The notes under the pieces are model-generated. The model saw nothing but the letters and a program-made list of their open reading frames with translations. It made no database searches and had not been told where the DNA came from. This document shows, one piece after another, positions 1 through 8,118 of a stretch of DNA of 64,000 nucleotides. The position numbers were made by a program, and so were the translations under genes. The stretch is taken from the NCBI GenBank assembly GCA_030650845.1, contig JAUSDC010000209.1:1-64000 (forward strand), read 5' to 3'. The stretch is from Candidatus Methanoperedens sp. Its GTDB lineage: Archaea > Halobacteriota > Methanosarcinia > Methanosarcinales > Methanoperedenaceae. Numbering within the stretch: the first letter of the stretch is position 1; each line of letters opens with the position of its first letter.

Positions 1-312
1 CCCTTTTTTCAGCACTGTGAGCATTGCTGCAAGGTCTCCAGGGCGTTCTAACACAGGCCCTGATGTGGCTTTTATTTCTGTACCCATTTCATGTGCGATG
101 ATATGAGCAAGTGTTGTCTTCCCAAGTCCCGGGGGTCCTGAAAAAAGTATGTGATCGAGTGGCTCATCCCTTTTTTTCGAAGCTTCTATGAATATTTTAA
201 GGGCTTCCTTGAGCGAAGTCTGCCCGATAAATTCGTCAAGACTGGCTGGACGGATCGGGATTTCTTCGATTTCTTCCGTCTTCGATGTAGGAGCAATAAG
301 TCGTTCTTCCAT
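1..312 (-). CDS. ruvB: Holliday junction branch migration helicase RuvB, N-terminal part (runs off the left edge)
   Basis: The gene starts at the ATG at 312 and reads leftwards in frame to base 1, so 104 residues are visible. They carry the typical RuvB opening: a RPxxLDEFIGQ segment near residue 25, the Walker [13 protein letters not shown] near residue 60, then the [14 protein letters not shown] segment near residue 87. RuvB is the AAA+ motor that drives Holliday junction migration with RuvA in bacteria. Archaea normally use Hjc and Hel308, so RuvB is patchy in them and suggests old transfer from bacteria. Whether RuvA or RuvC lies further left cannot be seen. Confidence 0.9.
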   Translation of the reverse strand, partial: MEERLIAPTSKTEEIEEIPIRPASLDEFIGQTSLKEALKIFIEASKKRDEPLDHILFSGPPGLGKTTLAHIIAHEMGTEIKATSGPVLERPGDLAAMLTVLKKG

Positions 313-349
313 AATTCAAATTATTATACCCGGGTTATTATCATTAAAT

Positions 350-1618
350 TCACTTCTTCCCCATTACTTCACGCATCATCTTTATCGAGCAAAGCTCACC
401 GCACATGCTGCATGTATCTACGTTCTTGCTCCTTGCATGGATCTTTTTTGCTTTCTCGCTGTCGATCGCAAGTCCGAATTGCTTACTCCAGTCAAGCTCT
501 TTTCGAGCAAGCGCCATCTCCCTGTCAGCCGCCCTCGCTCTCTCGCTGACACCATCCTTTGTCAGGTCTGCTGCATGGGCTGCGATCCTCGTGACGATCG
601 TACCTTCCCTGATATCATCTTCATCAGGGAGCGCAAGATGTTCAGCAGGTGTTGTCATACATAGGAAATCTGCTCCATACATTCCAGCCACAGCCCCCCC
701 TATTGCTGCTGTGATATGATCATACCCTGGGGCGATATCTGTCACAAGCGGACCCAGAAGATAAAGAGGTGCATTTTCAGTGAGATGTTTCATCGCTGTT
801 ACGGAAAGTCCTATCTCATTTATGGGAACATGCCCTGGTCCCTCAACAAGAGTCTGTATTCCTGCTGTTCGCGCCCGTTTCACAAGTTCTCCGAGCTGGA
901 TGAACTCCTCGAATTTTGCCCTGTCCGAAGCATCATTTATGCACCCCGGACGCATGCCGTCCCCGAGGCTGATGGTCAACTCGTATTCACGCGCAATTTC
1001 AAGCAGGTAATCGTATTCCGCATAAAAAGGGTTCTCCTCGTAATTGTGTTTCATCCATGACAGCGTTAGCGCCCCGCCCCGGCTAACTACATCGAGTATC
1101 CTGTCGCTGTTCTTAAGGCGTTTGAATGATTCATGGTTCACGCCTGAATGGATGGTCACGAAATCAATACCGTCTTTTGCATGTTTGCGTACAGCATTGA
1201 ACATATCATCCGAAGTCATTGATTCTACCCCCTTTTCAACAGCCTGGTAAATGGGAACAGAACCCACAGGGATATTAACAGCATCAATGATCCTCTTTCG
1301 CACAAGGTCGAGGTCTCCACCCGTTGATAGGTCCATTATAGTATCAGCGCCGTATTTTTCTGCGATCATTGCTTTTCTGACCTCTGCCTCGATATCAACA
1401 TAATCCCTCGAAGTTCCTATGTTGGCGTTGATCTTTGTCCTCATCAATTTACCGATCCCTATAGGATGAGACTTGCTGTTAATGCTTTTTGGTATCACGA
1501 TATGCCCGAGAGCAAGATATTTCCTGACATCACCGGCATCTATTCCCTCATTAACAGCGACGCGCTTTATTTCATCTGTCACCAATCCAGCATGCGCTTT
1601 TTCCATCAGGGTCGTCAT
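350..1618 (-). CDS. thiC: Phosphomethylpyrimidine synthase ThiC
   Basis: A 422-residue radical SAM enzyme of the ThiC family, which rearranges aminoimidazole ribotide to the hydroxymethylpyrimidine phosphate moiety of thiamine. The whole family layout is present, including GTSRDYVD near residue 70, [10 protein letters not shown] near 95 and VEGPGHVP near 265. The cluster-binding cysteines sit at the very C-terminus (C403, C406, C410). The second gap has three residues, whereas the usual bacterial form is C-x2-C-x4-C. The ATG overlaps the TGA of herA upstream (ATGA), so the two genes are co-transcribed and probably translationally coupled. No TPP riboswitch can sit directly in front because herA occupies that DNA. 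Confidence 0.95.
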   Translation of the reverse strand: MTTLMEKAHAGLVTDEIKRVAVNEGIDAGDVRKYLALGHIVIPKSINSKSHPIGIGKLMRTKINANIGTSRDYVDIEAEVRKAMIAEKYGADTIMDLSTGGDLDLVRKRIIDAVNIPVGSVPIYQAVEKGVESMTSDDMFNAVRKHAKDGIDFVTIHSGVNHESFKRLKNSDRILDVVSRGGALTLSWMKHNYEENPFYAEYDYLLEIAREYELTISLGDGMRPGCINDASDRAKFEEFIQLGELVKRARTAGIQTLVEGPGHVPINEIGLSVTAMKHLTENAPLYLLGPLVTDIAPGYDHITAAIGGAVAGMYGADFLCMTTPAEHLALPDEDDIREGTIVTRIAAHAADLTKDGVSERARAADREMALARKELDWSKQFGLAIDSEKAKKIHARSKNVDTCSMCGELCSIKMMREVMGKK

Positions 1619-3378
1619 TTTTTCCTCGAACCGAACATTTTAGCATAAAGGCTTATATCATCCTTTTGCTTTTTTTTCTTTGGCGTTTCCTTTTTTGGTT
1701 CCTCTTCCTCTATTGGTGCTTCCTTTCCATATAGCAATTCGCCGGTTCGAATTTTCGGTTTTTTTTCCGGGGTTTTTTCCGGGGTTTTTTCAGAAATTTT
1801 CTCTGGCTTTTTAGCCTGTCCCTCAATTGTCTTTTGTTCCCCCATTATTTCCTTTGCAGTATCGATACCTTCGGAAACTTCTATGTTTATCTTTGTCGAA
1901 ATAGGCGGTTTGACGACAGGGACGCTTGCGCCACCATGCTTGCTTTTTCGAACCCTGATATCCACAAGCACAGGTCGTTCTATGTAGGTGCTGACGATCA
2001 TGGCAACCCCGGGAGAAAGGCGCTTGATATCATCAATAACTTCTGAACTTATTCCCTCAAGACCTTTGCTTATAGCCTGCAAGTCATTGGGGTTTGTCAC
2101 TTTCATTATTATCTGGGTATTGCACTGGGAAAGGATGTTCTTATCCACGCGGGCAGGTCGCTGTGAAACAACCATGAGGCCCAGACCGAATTTTCGTCCT
2201 TCTGATGCTATTGTACGAAGAATATCAGAGCTAACTGTTCCTCCGAATCCTTTTTCAGGACAGAAATTGTGCGCTTCCTCAAGCACGAGCATGCAGGGGG
2301 GCACAGTATTGAGCTTTCTTGCTTCAAAAAGATCTGCACAAAGCTTTGCGACGATCAAAGCCTGAAGGTCTGGATTTACGCCCTTCATATCGATTATCGA
2401 TGCCCTGCCGTCTTTTACAAGGTCGGAAATAGTTGTGGCTTTATCAGATAAAATGCCCGTCTCTTTCAATGTCTCAAGCTTGCTGATCACGTTCCATTTT
2501 ACCTTGCTTTTATTCTGACCTACCTCAAAAATAATATCTTCGATCGTATATTTTGTTTTTTCAACTTTGAGTTTCGATACAGCTTCGAAAAGAATACCTG
2601 TGTGATTCTGCGAGTGTTCATCAGAGAAGAACTGCATCAGGTCTTTTACTCCAAGGTTGATGCCGTTCAGCCTGAAAAGCAAGTCTGCAGTCGGGTTAAG
2701 CGTCTTACTGGCTGGCGTATATATTGTTACCCTGTCCCCGTAACCTTTTGGCGTTATACCGTATCTTTCGAACATCCCTGGTTTCTCCTGGTTGGGAACT
2801 TTTAGTGTACCGTATTCCCCGTGAGGGTCTATTATCAGCAGGGGAACGTCCTTTTCCAGAAGCTCTTCCAGTATCACACCGCTGGTATATGATTTTCCGG
2901 CTCCAGTCTTGGCAAGTATGCTGCAGTGCTTTTGCACAAGGTTGTTAGCGTCAAGATTGACCCGAATGTTTTGCCCCTCAAGCAGCCCGATGTACACATC
3001 ACCGCGCATGAGACCGAGTGTCTGTTTTATGAGCACCTCATCAGCCTTGAAAACCTTATCTCCAGGGCTGAATGGGGATTTAGGTATGCGAAGCGCCCCG
3101 TGTTTGTCCCTTGAACCAATAACCGCAGCTTCTGCGATTATCTGCTGGTCCATATCCCCTACCTTTGAAGCTCCTTCAGCCACATCTACGGCTTGCTCTA
3201 TGGAGAAGCCTTCGCTTGATCTCGTAATGGTGGCTACCTGAGCAAGCGTCCAGCCATCCACTTCGTGCCAGACCTTGACATAATCAGACCTCTTTGTTGC
3301 CGTACTGTCTGATACCGCGAACTTGAAATTAAGAGATTCGGTTTTTCCAAATATTACGCCTATTGAATCCTTCACCAT
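1615..3378 (-). CDS. herA: HerA-type hexameric DNA translocase/helicase
   Basis: A 587-residue FtsK/HerA ATPase. It has an N-terminal beta-barrel-like region (about residues 1-140), Walker A AKTGAGKS (about 156-163) and Walker [10 protein letters not shown] (about 365). In archaea HerA works with nuclease NurA and the Mre11-Rad50 pair in DNA end resection, but no nurA is adjacent here. The last 80 residues are a charged, low-complexity tail with repeated KTPEK units, probably disordered. The gene is first in a two-gene unit with thiC. Pairing of a repair motor with thiamine synthesis looks like chance operon assembly. Confidence 0.85.
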   Translation of the reverse strand: MVKDSIGVIFGKTESLNFKFAVSDSTATKRSDYVKVWHEVDGWTLAQVATITRSSEGFSIEQAVDVAEGASKVGDMDQQIIAEAAVIGSRDKHGALRIPKSPFSPGDKVFKADEVLIKQTLGLMRGDVYIGLLEGQNIRVNLDANNLVQKHCSILAKTGAGKSYTSGVILEELLEKDVPLLIIDPHGEYGTLKVPNQEKPGMFERYGITPKGYGDRVTIYTPASKTLNPTADLLFRLNGINLGVKDLMQFFSDEHSQNHTGILFEAVSKLKVEKTKYTIEDIIFEVGQNKSKVKWNVISKLETLKETGILSDKATTISDLVKDGRASIIDMKGVNPDLQALIVAKLCADLFEARKLNTVPPCMLVLEEAHNFCPEKGFGGTVSSDILRTIASEGRKFGLGLMVVSQRPARVDKNILSQCNTQIIMKVTNPNDLQAISKGLEGISSEVIDDIKRLSPGVAMIVSTYIERPVLVDIRVRKSKHGGASVPVVKPPISTKINIEVSEGIDTAKEIMGEQKTIEGQAKKPEKISEKTPEKTPEKKPKIRTGELLYGKEAPIEEEEPKKETPKKKKQKDDISLYAKMFGSRKK

Positions 3379-3462
3379 TATTAGTACCTGAATAATTCAG
3401 ATGAATATTATACTTTCCCTACCAAACCATTAAATACAGTCGTGTTCAATTAAGCCTCCGGC

Positions 3463-3569
3463 GCTCCGATAGTGTAGTCGGCCAATCATTCTGGCCTTTC
3501 AAGTTTTAAGCGTGTCTATCGCTAAAATAAAGATAGCCAGTGACTCGGGTTCAAATCCCGATCGGAGCA
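3463..3569 (+). tRNA. tRNA-Glu (anticodon UUC) with a 33-nt intron
   Basis: The acceptor stem GCTCCGA pairs with TCGGAGC, with discriminator A at 3569. The T stem is TCGGG/CCCGA with loop TTCAAAT. The anticodon stem CTGGC (3491-3495) pairs with GCCAG (3536-3540) once about 33 nt (3502-3534) are removed, leaving loop CTTTCAA with anticodon TTC at 3498-3500. The insertion is after position 37, the usual archaeal intron site cut by the tRNA splicing endonuclease. The intron holds its own short hairpin (AGCG/CGCT). Intron ends may be off by a base or two. CCA is not encoded. Confidence 0.93.
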
Positions 3570-4412
3570 TTAAATTCCAGGTTCAATTCGCTCATTTTTT
3601 GGCATTTCAATTATTTTAGACCGATCTTTATAATATTGAAAAAACCTTTTCCCCCAGGCAAGAGATTTATTGTCGAAACCAAATATCTGTTCAGTTAAAT
3701 CAAATAATATACCATCTTTTTTATATAAACCAAACGACAGAAAGTTTTCAGTGACCGTAGTGCCAACTCTAACATATTCTTCAGTGACCATTAATTTGAA
3801 ATTTGAAAATTTCATCATTTCATAATATTTTTCGATATAGGGTTCCTTATCCAATTTCATGAATAGATCCCCGGTAATCACAACCTCAACAGGAACTCCA
3901 TTTTCCAACATTTGAATTACAGCATCGATAAGTTCAATACTTGTCATGGATGAAACAACAAATGCCTGTCTGGATCCCTGTAAACATCTAAAATAGGTGG
4001 ACAATACTTTACTAACATCTTCAGTGGTTTCACTAATGATTTCTGAATCAATAAGGTCTCCTATATCTTTCAATAACGGTTCAGGAATTCCTCTGATGTG
4101 GTGTTTTGCCCAAAAATCCTTAAATTTGCAGAATACTCCAAAAGCCATAACGTAGTCATACATCTTGGATGTTAAGATATTTCCCATCGGTGTAAGACTA
4201 TAATTGTGGCCTTCTTCCTCCACAAATTGATTTAACTCCAATTTCCTGATTTTTGGAATAACTGCCTGAGAAGTACTTCCTGTTATTTCACGTAATTGTG
4301 AAAGATCTTTGTTTTCTTCCATTAAAGATAACAGAATTTGGGTCTGAAGCCTGGATCTGAAGATCGATTTAATCTCATCCTCTATTTCTCCATACACAGT
4401 TATTGATGACAT
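3570..4412 (-). CDS. FilR1-like transcriptional regulator (winged helix plus DUF1724)
   Basis: About 280 residues. The first 85 form an ArsR-like winged helix (LREITGSTSQAVIPKIRKL recognition region, then a wing ending SLTPMG). The rest matches the methanosarcinal FilR1 middle/output domain (DUF1724) in its hydrophobic pattern, including VEVVITGDLF and a C-terminal GILFDLTEQIFGFD segment. No ligand is known from sequence. I prefer the ATG at 4412, which has GGTGAG four bases upstream; an in-frame ATG at 4427 is also possible. A palindromic site sits directly upstream of the TATA box, suggesting autoregulation. Its stop codon touches the 3' end of the oppositely oriented tRNA-Glu. Confidence 0.8.
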   Translation of the reverse strand: MSSITVYGEIEDEIKSIFRSRLQTQILLSLMEENKDLSQLREITGSTSQAVIPKIRKLELNQFVEEEGHNYSLTPMGNILTSKMYDYVMAFGVFCKFKDFWAKHHIRGIPEPLLKDIGDLIDSEIISETTEDVSKVLSTYFRCLQGSRQAFVVSSMTSIELIDAVIQMLENGVPVEVVITGDLFMKLDKEPYIEKYYEMMKFSNFKLMVTEEYVRVGTTVTENFLSFGLYKKDGILFDLTEQIFGFDNKSLAWGKRFFQYYKDRSKIIEMPKNERIEPGI

Positions 4413-4462
4413 ATTTCTCACCAGCATGTTTTATTAATTTGTCTGTTATTTTCACGAATATG

Positions 4463-4496
4463 TTTATATTCATCGGTTTGATGAATGTTGTTCATC
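4463..4496 (-). promoter_or_regulatory. Promoter of the FilR1-like gene with a TTCATC/GATGAA operator candidate
   Basis: On the minus strand a TATA box (AATATAAAC, 4462-4470) lies about 50 bases before the gene. Immediately upstream is the dyad TTCATC-N5-GATGAA (4469-4485) with a third half-site TTCATC at 4491-4496. A symmetric site abutting the BRE/TATA is what an autoregulating winged-helix dimer would use. The rest of the 300-base gap to cobZ holds only AT-rich sequence and one copy of a GC-rich repeat (4621-4634). Confidence 0.5.
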
Positions 4497-4620
4497 GTGA
4501 TTAATATATATGATCAAATCAGATAGGAATAAAGTCAATGCCTCCAGAATTTATCTGCCAAGAAAATTCATTCATTGACATAATAATAGATTAGTCCAAA
4601 TTAATAACGGTGGTATAAAA

Positions 4621-4634
4621 GGCAGGTTGGGGAG
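4621..4634 (+). repeat. Short GC-rich repeat GGCAGGTTGGGGAG, copy 1
   Basis: This 14-mer recurs exactly, in the other orientation, at 42426-42439, and a shorter relative (GGCAGGTTGAGAGGC) lies at 49346-49360. All three are intergenic in AT-rich surroundings. Here it is flanked by two GGTGGTAT direct repeats (4610-4617 and about 4636-4643). Function unknown. Confidence 0.45.
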
Positions 4635-4720
4635 GGTGGTATCTTATAATTTGTTTTTCAACCTCAGTTATACAAAAGATCGACCACTTTACGAAAGGAT
4701 TAAAATATGAAAAGTAATCC

Positions 4721-5308
4721 ATGAAGCATATGAAATTATCAACCATAAAAGGAAAAAAGAAAAAAAACCAGCCAAAAGAAGTCAATAATAAGAAAGCAAG
4801 AAGCATAAAGAAAATCCTTGAAGATGAAGGTCTTTCAGAAGAAACGCTCTTATCAGCAGCCATGGAACTCTATGTCCCCCATCCTGGCGTTGAGAACAGG
4901 GACATAGCTGAAAAGGTGTTCAAAAGAGAACTGAAACTTGCCCTTTCAGACCCAAATCTTTGCATCCTGTTATATGCAGGCATTCTACTTGAAAAAGAAG
5001 GTGAAAAAGGAAAACTGCCTGGCATGAACAAGGAGACGTTCGATAAAGACCTGACCTATTTGATAGTGGATGAGGTTATTGGCATGAGTATAGCCAAATA
5101 CATCAGCGGCGACAAAGGTATCTTTGAGTACGTAAGGTTCGATAAATTAAAACCCGGTATCCTTGCAAAGCTCGGACCTTTCATGGACGATGTAATTGCT
5201 GGGCTCATAGGTGGGGCATCTGCCAATATGTATTCAAGAGGAAAAGATGACGGTGGTAAGGTGAAAAAGACCTTCCCCAGAAACAAGAAAACCGGATTTG
5301 CAGGATGA
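4721..5308 (+). CDS. cobZ: alpha-Ribazole phosphate phosphatase CobZ (PgpA-related)
   Basis: A 195-residue protein of the archaeal CobZ family, a non-orthologous replacement for bacterial CobC described in Methanosarcina. It removes the phosphate from alpha-ribazole phosphate (or the cobalamin phosphate) late in B12 assembly. After a basic N-terminal tail (GKKKKNQPK) the conserved core runs from about residue 45, with ILLYAGILLEKE near 86 and GLIGGASANMYSRGK near 165. It is first in a cobZ-cobS-cobY run and overlaps cobS by 4 bases (ATGA). ATG codons at 4721 and 4730 are both possible starts. Assignment rests on family resemblance and the strongly supporting neighbours. Confidence 0.82.
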   Translation: MKHMKLSTIKGKKKKNQPKEVNNKKARSIKKILEDEGLSEETLLSAAMELYVPHPGVENRDIAEKVFKRELKLALSDPNLCILLYAGILLEKEGEKGKLPGMNKETFDKDLTYLIVDEVIGMSIAKYISGDKGIFEYVRFDKLKPGILAKLGPFMDDVIAGLIGGASANMYSRGKDDGGKVKKTFPRNKKTGFAG

Positions 5309-6072
5309 AAGAACTTCTTTTTGCGCTGCGTTCAGGTTTTGGCTTCCTCACAACAATACCAGTGGGAATAAGCATGGAAGGCATCGAGAAGCTCATGAAG
5401 CATATCTATCTGTTCCCTGTCGTTGGCGCAATTGTCGGGTTACTGCTTGCGGGAGCAGGATATGCTTCTTCTGCAATACTTCCTCCAATACTGACTTCGT
5501 TCGTTATAATTAGTTTTATTTACTATCTTACAGGGATCAACCACATAGACGGGCTTGCAGATTTTGGAGATGGCGTGGCTGCCCACGGTACTCGGGAAAA
5601 AAAGATCGCTGCTATGCGGGATACTGCAGTAGGTACCGGAGGAATTGTCTTTTGTATGATCGCAATTCTTGGTTTATTTTCAGCCCTTGTTTCTATTGCT
5701 GAAAAAAAGGAGACTCTTCCCTATCTTCTTCCTTTTGCCCTGATAGCTGCTGAGACCTGCGCAAAACAGACCATGGTCACAGTGGCTGCTTTCGGAAAAA
5801 AGCTGCATGAAGGCTTCGGGGCGATGACCGTGGATAACACGAAGATTTCCGATCTTGTGATCGGTCTTGTTTTTACTGGGATAATTTGTTATCTCGCTCT
5901 TGGATCAATTGGCATTGGAGCGCTCATAGTATCACAGTTTTCAGGACTGCTAGTCCTAAATACTGCTAACCGACATTTCGGGGGAGTGAGCGGTGATATA
6001 GTGGGAGCATCCAATGAAATAGGCCGCCTGGCAGCTCTCATGTTCATCGGAGGGTATTTATGGATGCAGTAG
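5305..6072 (+). CDS. cobS: Adenosylcobinamide-GDP ribazoletransferase (cobalamin synthase) CobS
   Basis: A 255-residue integral membrane enzyme with about six hydrophobic segments that joins adenosylcobinamide-GDP to alpha-ribazole (phosphate), closing the lower nucleotide loop of B12. The diagnostic segment HIDGLADFGDGVAAHGT near residue 85-100 carries the acidic metal-binding residues, followed by KIAAMRDTAVGTGG. A C-terminal GGVSGDIVGASNEIGR segment is also family-typical. It overlaps cobZ by 4 bases and cobY by 13 bases, so all three are one transcript. Confidence 0.95.
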   Translation: MKELLFALRSGFGFLTTIPVGISMEGIEKLMKHIYLFPVVGAIVGLLLAGAGYASSAILPPILTSFVIISFIYYLTGINHIDGLADFGDGVAAHGTREKKIAAMRDTAVGTGGIVFCMIAILGLFSALVSIAEKKETLPYLLPFALIAAETCAKQTMVTVAAFGKKLHEGFGAMTVDNTKISDLVIGLVFTGIICYLALGSIGIGALIVSQFSGLLVLNTANRHFGGVSGDIVGASNEIGRLAALMFIGGYLWMQ

Positions 6073-6680
6073 TGATGGCTGGAGGGATAGGAAAACGCCT
6101 TGGGATCGAGGAGAAACCACTCACAATGATCCTTGGGAAACCAATGATATCTTATGTCCTTGAGGCGCTGCTTGCTTCAAAGAACATAGATCGCATATTT
6201 GTAGCTACATCTCCACGGGTCAATAGAACGAACCTATGGCTTCTTGATTTTATAAAACAGCATAAGAATTTAAGGATGATACAGACAAAGGGCGATGGGT
6301 TCGTGAACGATATGGCATCAGCGGTCGAGGAAGCTGGCATAACAGGGAGCGTATTAATTACAATGGCAGACCTGCCTCTTATAACGCCTGCCCTGATAGA
6401 CAGGACAATAGAAAAATACAAAGAGATTAACATGCCTGCCCTTTCGGTTCACATGAGGCTTGAGGTATGTACCCGGCTTGGTGTTCGACCTGATACTGTT
6501 TTTCATAAGAATGGCGGCTTCATCGTTCCGTGCGGGATAAACATTCTGGATGCATGTAGAATTCGTGAAGAACAGGAAGATTATAATTTCATCCTTGATG
6601 ATGAAGAGCTTGCGCTGAATGTTAATACCGCGGATGACCTGGCTGCGTGCGAGAGGTATTTGGAAGGAATGGATACTTGA
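6060..6680 (+). CDS. cobY: GTP:adenosylcobinamide-phosphate guanylyltransferase CobY
   Basis: A 206-residue nucleotidyltransferase of the archaeal CobY type, which replaces the guanylyltransferase activity of CobU and makes adenosylcobinamide-GDP, the CobS substrate. The N-terminus MDAVVMAGGIGKRLG is the NTP-binding signature, followed by EKPLTMILGKPMI. An acidic MADLPL motif near residue 100 binds metal. The start lies inside the end of cobS (13-base overlap). A short hairpin (6688-6706) and a larger inverted repeat (6743-6809) follow the stop and probably end the transcript. Confidence 0.92.
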   Translation: MDAVVMAGGIGKRLGIEEKPLTMILGKPMISYVLEALLASKNIDRIFVATSPRVNRTNLWLLDFIKQHKNLRMIQTKGDGFVNDMASAVEEAGITGSVLITMADLPLITPALIDRTIEKYKEINMPALSVHMRLEVCTRLGVRPDTVFHKNGGFIVPCGINILDACRIREEQEDYNFILDDEELALNVNTADDLAACERYLEGMDT

Positions 6681-6687
6681 ACCCAAG

Positions 6688-6706
6688 CTATGAATGGTGT
6701 TCATAG
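6688..6706. repeat. Short palindrome CTATGAA-N5-TTCATAG, copy 1
   Basis: A perfect 7-bp inverted repeat eight bases after the cobY stop codon. Seventeen bases of it (CTATGAATGGTGTTCAT) recur exactly in reverse orientation at 20806-20822, again right after a stop codon between convergent genes. Probably a terminator-like hairpin or a small dispersed element. Confidence 0.65.
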
Positions 6707-6742
6707 ACAACAATGAAAACGGGCAAAATAACGGACGTTTAC

Positions 6743-6809
6743 AACGAACTGTTACGAACTCGAACGAACTCCGGTAGCATGAGTTCGTATTAGTTCGTAC
6801 GAGTTGGTT
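6743..6809. repeat. AGTTCGT-family inverted repeat, copy 1
   Basis: Two 29-base arms (6743-6771 and 6781-6809) match at 23 of 29 positions around a 9-base loop. Each arm is built of three spaced ACGAACT (or AGTTCGT) units. It fills the gap between convergent cobY and the JAMM gene. A related structure lies at 27234-27284, also between convergent genes. Likely a bidirectional terminator or a small palindromic mobile element. Confidence 0.7.
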
Positions 6810-6814
6810 GTTTA

Positions 6815-7234
6815 TTACTGTGTTTTCACACCAGAATATTCCGTCATTTTCACAGCCTTTAAACCACTATCCCACACATACGCCCGCATCCCATCCGCAC
6901 CCGCAATAAGCCAAACAGAAGTGTCATTCTGCATGGTCTCCCTGTCCCACAACGAAGGAACAGCGGATGAAACGGGGTGAGTATGGTACACACCAACGAT
7001 CTCTTTACCTTTTTTCTCAGCCTCGTTCCATGCATCGTAATGTTCTTTCGGGTCAAGTTCAAAGCTTCTCCTGGTTCGCTTCGAATTAGTGATGGGTAAG
7101 GCTTTTTCTACGATCGCAATGCTTCCATTCAGTGTACCGATCAACACACCACAGGCTTCATAAGGTTTATGGGCTTCCAGTTCAGATCGTATCACAGTTA
7201 GATCCTTATGGAATATCTTGATTTCGTCGATCAT
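6815..7234 (-). CDS. JAMM/MPN+ metalloprotease
   Basis: A 139-residue protein with a complete JAMM zinc site: E26, then H84-x-H86, seven residues, S94, two residues and D97, in the segment VGVYHTHPVSSAVPSLWD. Archaeal relatives remove ubiquitin-like SAMP proteins or process sulfur-carrier proteins; bacterial Mec+-type members free cysteine from a sulfur carrier. No sulfur-carrier gene is adjacent, so the substrate is unknown. The gene stands alone, divergent from hemD and convergent with cobY, and has no signal peptide, so it is cytosolic. Confidence 0.85.
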   Translation of the reverse strand: MIDEIKIFHKDLTVIRSELEAHKPYEACGVLIGTLNGSIAIVEKALPITNSKRTRRSFELDPKEHYDAWNEAEKKGKEIVGVYHTHPVSSAVPSLWDRETMQNDTSVWLIAGADGMRAYVWDSGLKAVKMTEYSGVKTQ

Positions 7235-7315
7235 AAAAACGAACCAATATTAACCTCACCTTAACTTAAAATATATCAAACGTTAATAGTACTGTCTTCA
7301 GCTAAAAAGAGAATC

Positions 7316-8098
7316 ATGAAAGTAATAGCCATAATGAGACCTGCAAATTATCTTGCAGAGTCAATCAAACTTGCAAACTCAATGGGATTCAAAGCGATAA
7401 CAGCACCCATGATAGATGTAATTGACAAAACCGATACCGAATTTAAAGTATTCTTTGAACGCATAATGACCGGGGTCGTAGATTATGTTATTTTCACAAG
7501 CGCCAATGGCGTGGAGTTCACCCTCCTGAAACTGAATTCAACAGATGAGTTCGTCGATCAACTTAATCAGACACATGTGGTAGCGATCGGACCTAAAACA
7601 AAAGAAGCGCTCCTGAAAAACGGGATTATCGTTAGTCTTATGCCAGATTCATTCAGTTCAGTTGGCCTTGTTGAGATGCTTTCAGGAATTGATGGAGGAA
7701 TTGAAGGTTCTGTTATCGAGATAGCCCGCAGCAGCCACGGCGCACCTGAACTTGTTAAGGGGCTCCTCGAGAAAGGCGCAAAGGTGCATGAGACTCAGGT
7801 GTATGAGATAATACGTCCCAGGGATGAGAGGCATGAAAAGCTGATGAAAGAGGCGCTTGCCGGGAACATTGACATATTTGCTTTTACAAGTTCTATGATG
7901 GTAAGGAATTTCATGGCTATTGCAGAAGATATGGGAATAAAAGACGAGATCATATGTATAATGAATGAAAAGACCGTTGCTGCTATCGGGAAACCTACTT
8001 CAGAAACGCTTTCGGGGTTCGGGGTCAGGGTCGGGATAATGCCTGAGCGCTATACTTTTGAGGAACTGGTCAGGGAATGCAAAGAACATGATCCTTAG
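7316..8098 (+). CDS. hemD: Uroporphyrinogen-III synthase HemD
   Basis: A 260-residue two-lobed protein of the HemD family, which inverts ring D and cyclises hydroxymethylbilane to uroporphyrinogen III, the precursor of B12, F430, siroheme and heme. Family segments are VDYVIFTSANGVEF near residue 55, VVAIGPKTKEAL near 93, ETQVYEIIRP near 160 and DIFAFTSSMMVRNF near 185. A TATA-like TTAAAATATA (about 7264-7273) lies upstream. The gene precedes a YgiQ-type radical SAM gene by 20 bases and may be co-transcribed with it. Confidence 0.9.
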   Translation: MKVIAIMRPANYLAESIKLANSMGFKAITAPMIDVIDKTDTEFKVFFERIMTGVVDYVIFTSANGVEFTLLKLNSTDEFVDQLNQTHVVAIGPKTKEALLKNGIIVSLMPDSFSSVGLVEMLSGIDGGIEGSVIEIARSSHGAPELVKGLLEKGAKVHETQVYEIIRPRDERHEKLMKEALAGNIDIFAFTSSMMVRNFMAIAEDMGIKDEIICIMNEKTVAAIGKPTSETLSGFGVRVGIMPERYTFEELVRECKEHDP

Positions 8099-8118
8099 CT
8101 CAAGATACAACAGAATAT

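Noticed and set aside
1610-1640. Thiamine riboswitch before thiC
   Set aside because: The bases before the thiC ATG code for the herA C-terminus and show no TPP-aptamer conserved elements.
1738-1752. GGTTCGAAT T-loop-like sequence suggesting a tRNA
   Set aside because: It is inside herA with no acceptor or anticodon arms around it.
4591-4863. 90-residue phenylalanine-rich frame opposite the cobZ start
   Set aside because: Arises from the lysine-rich N-terminus of CobZ read backwards.
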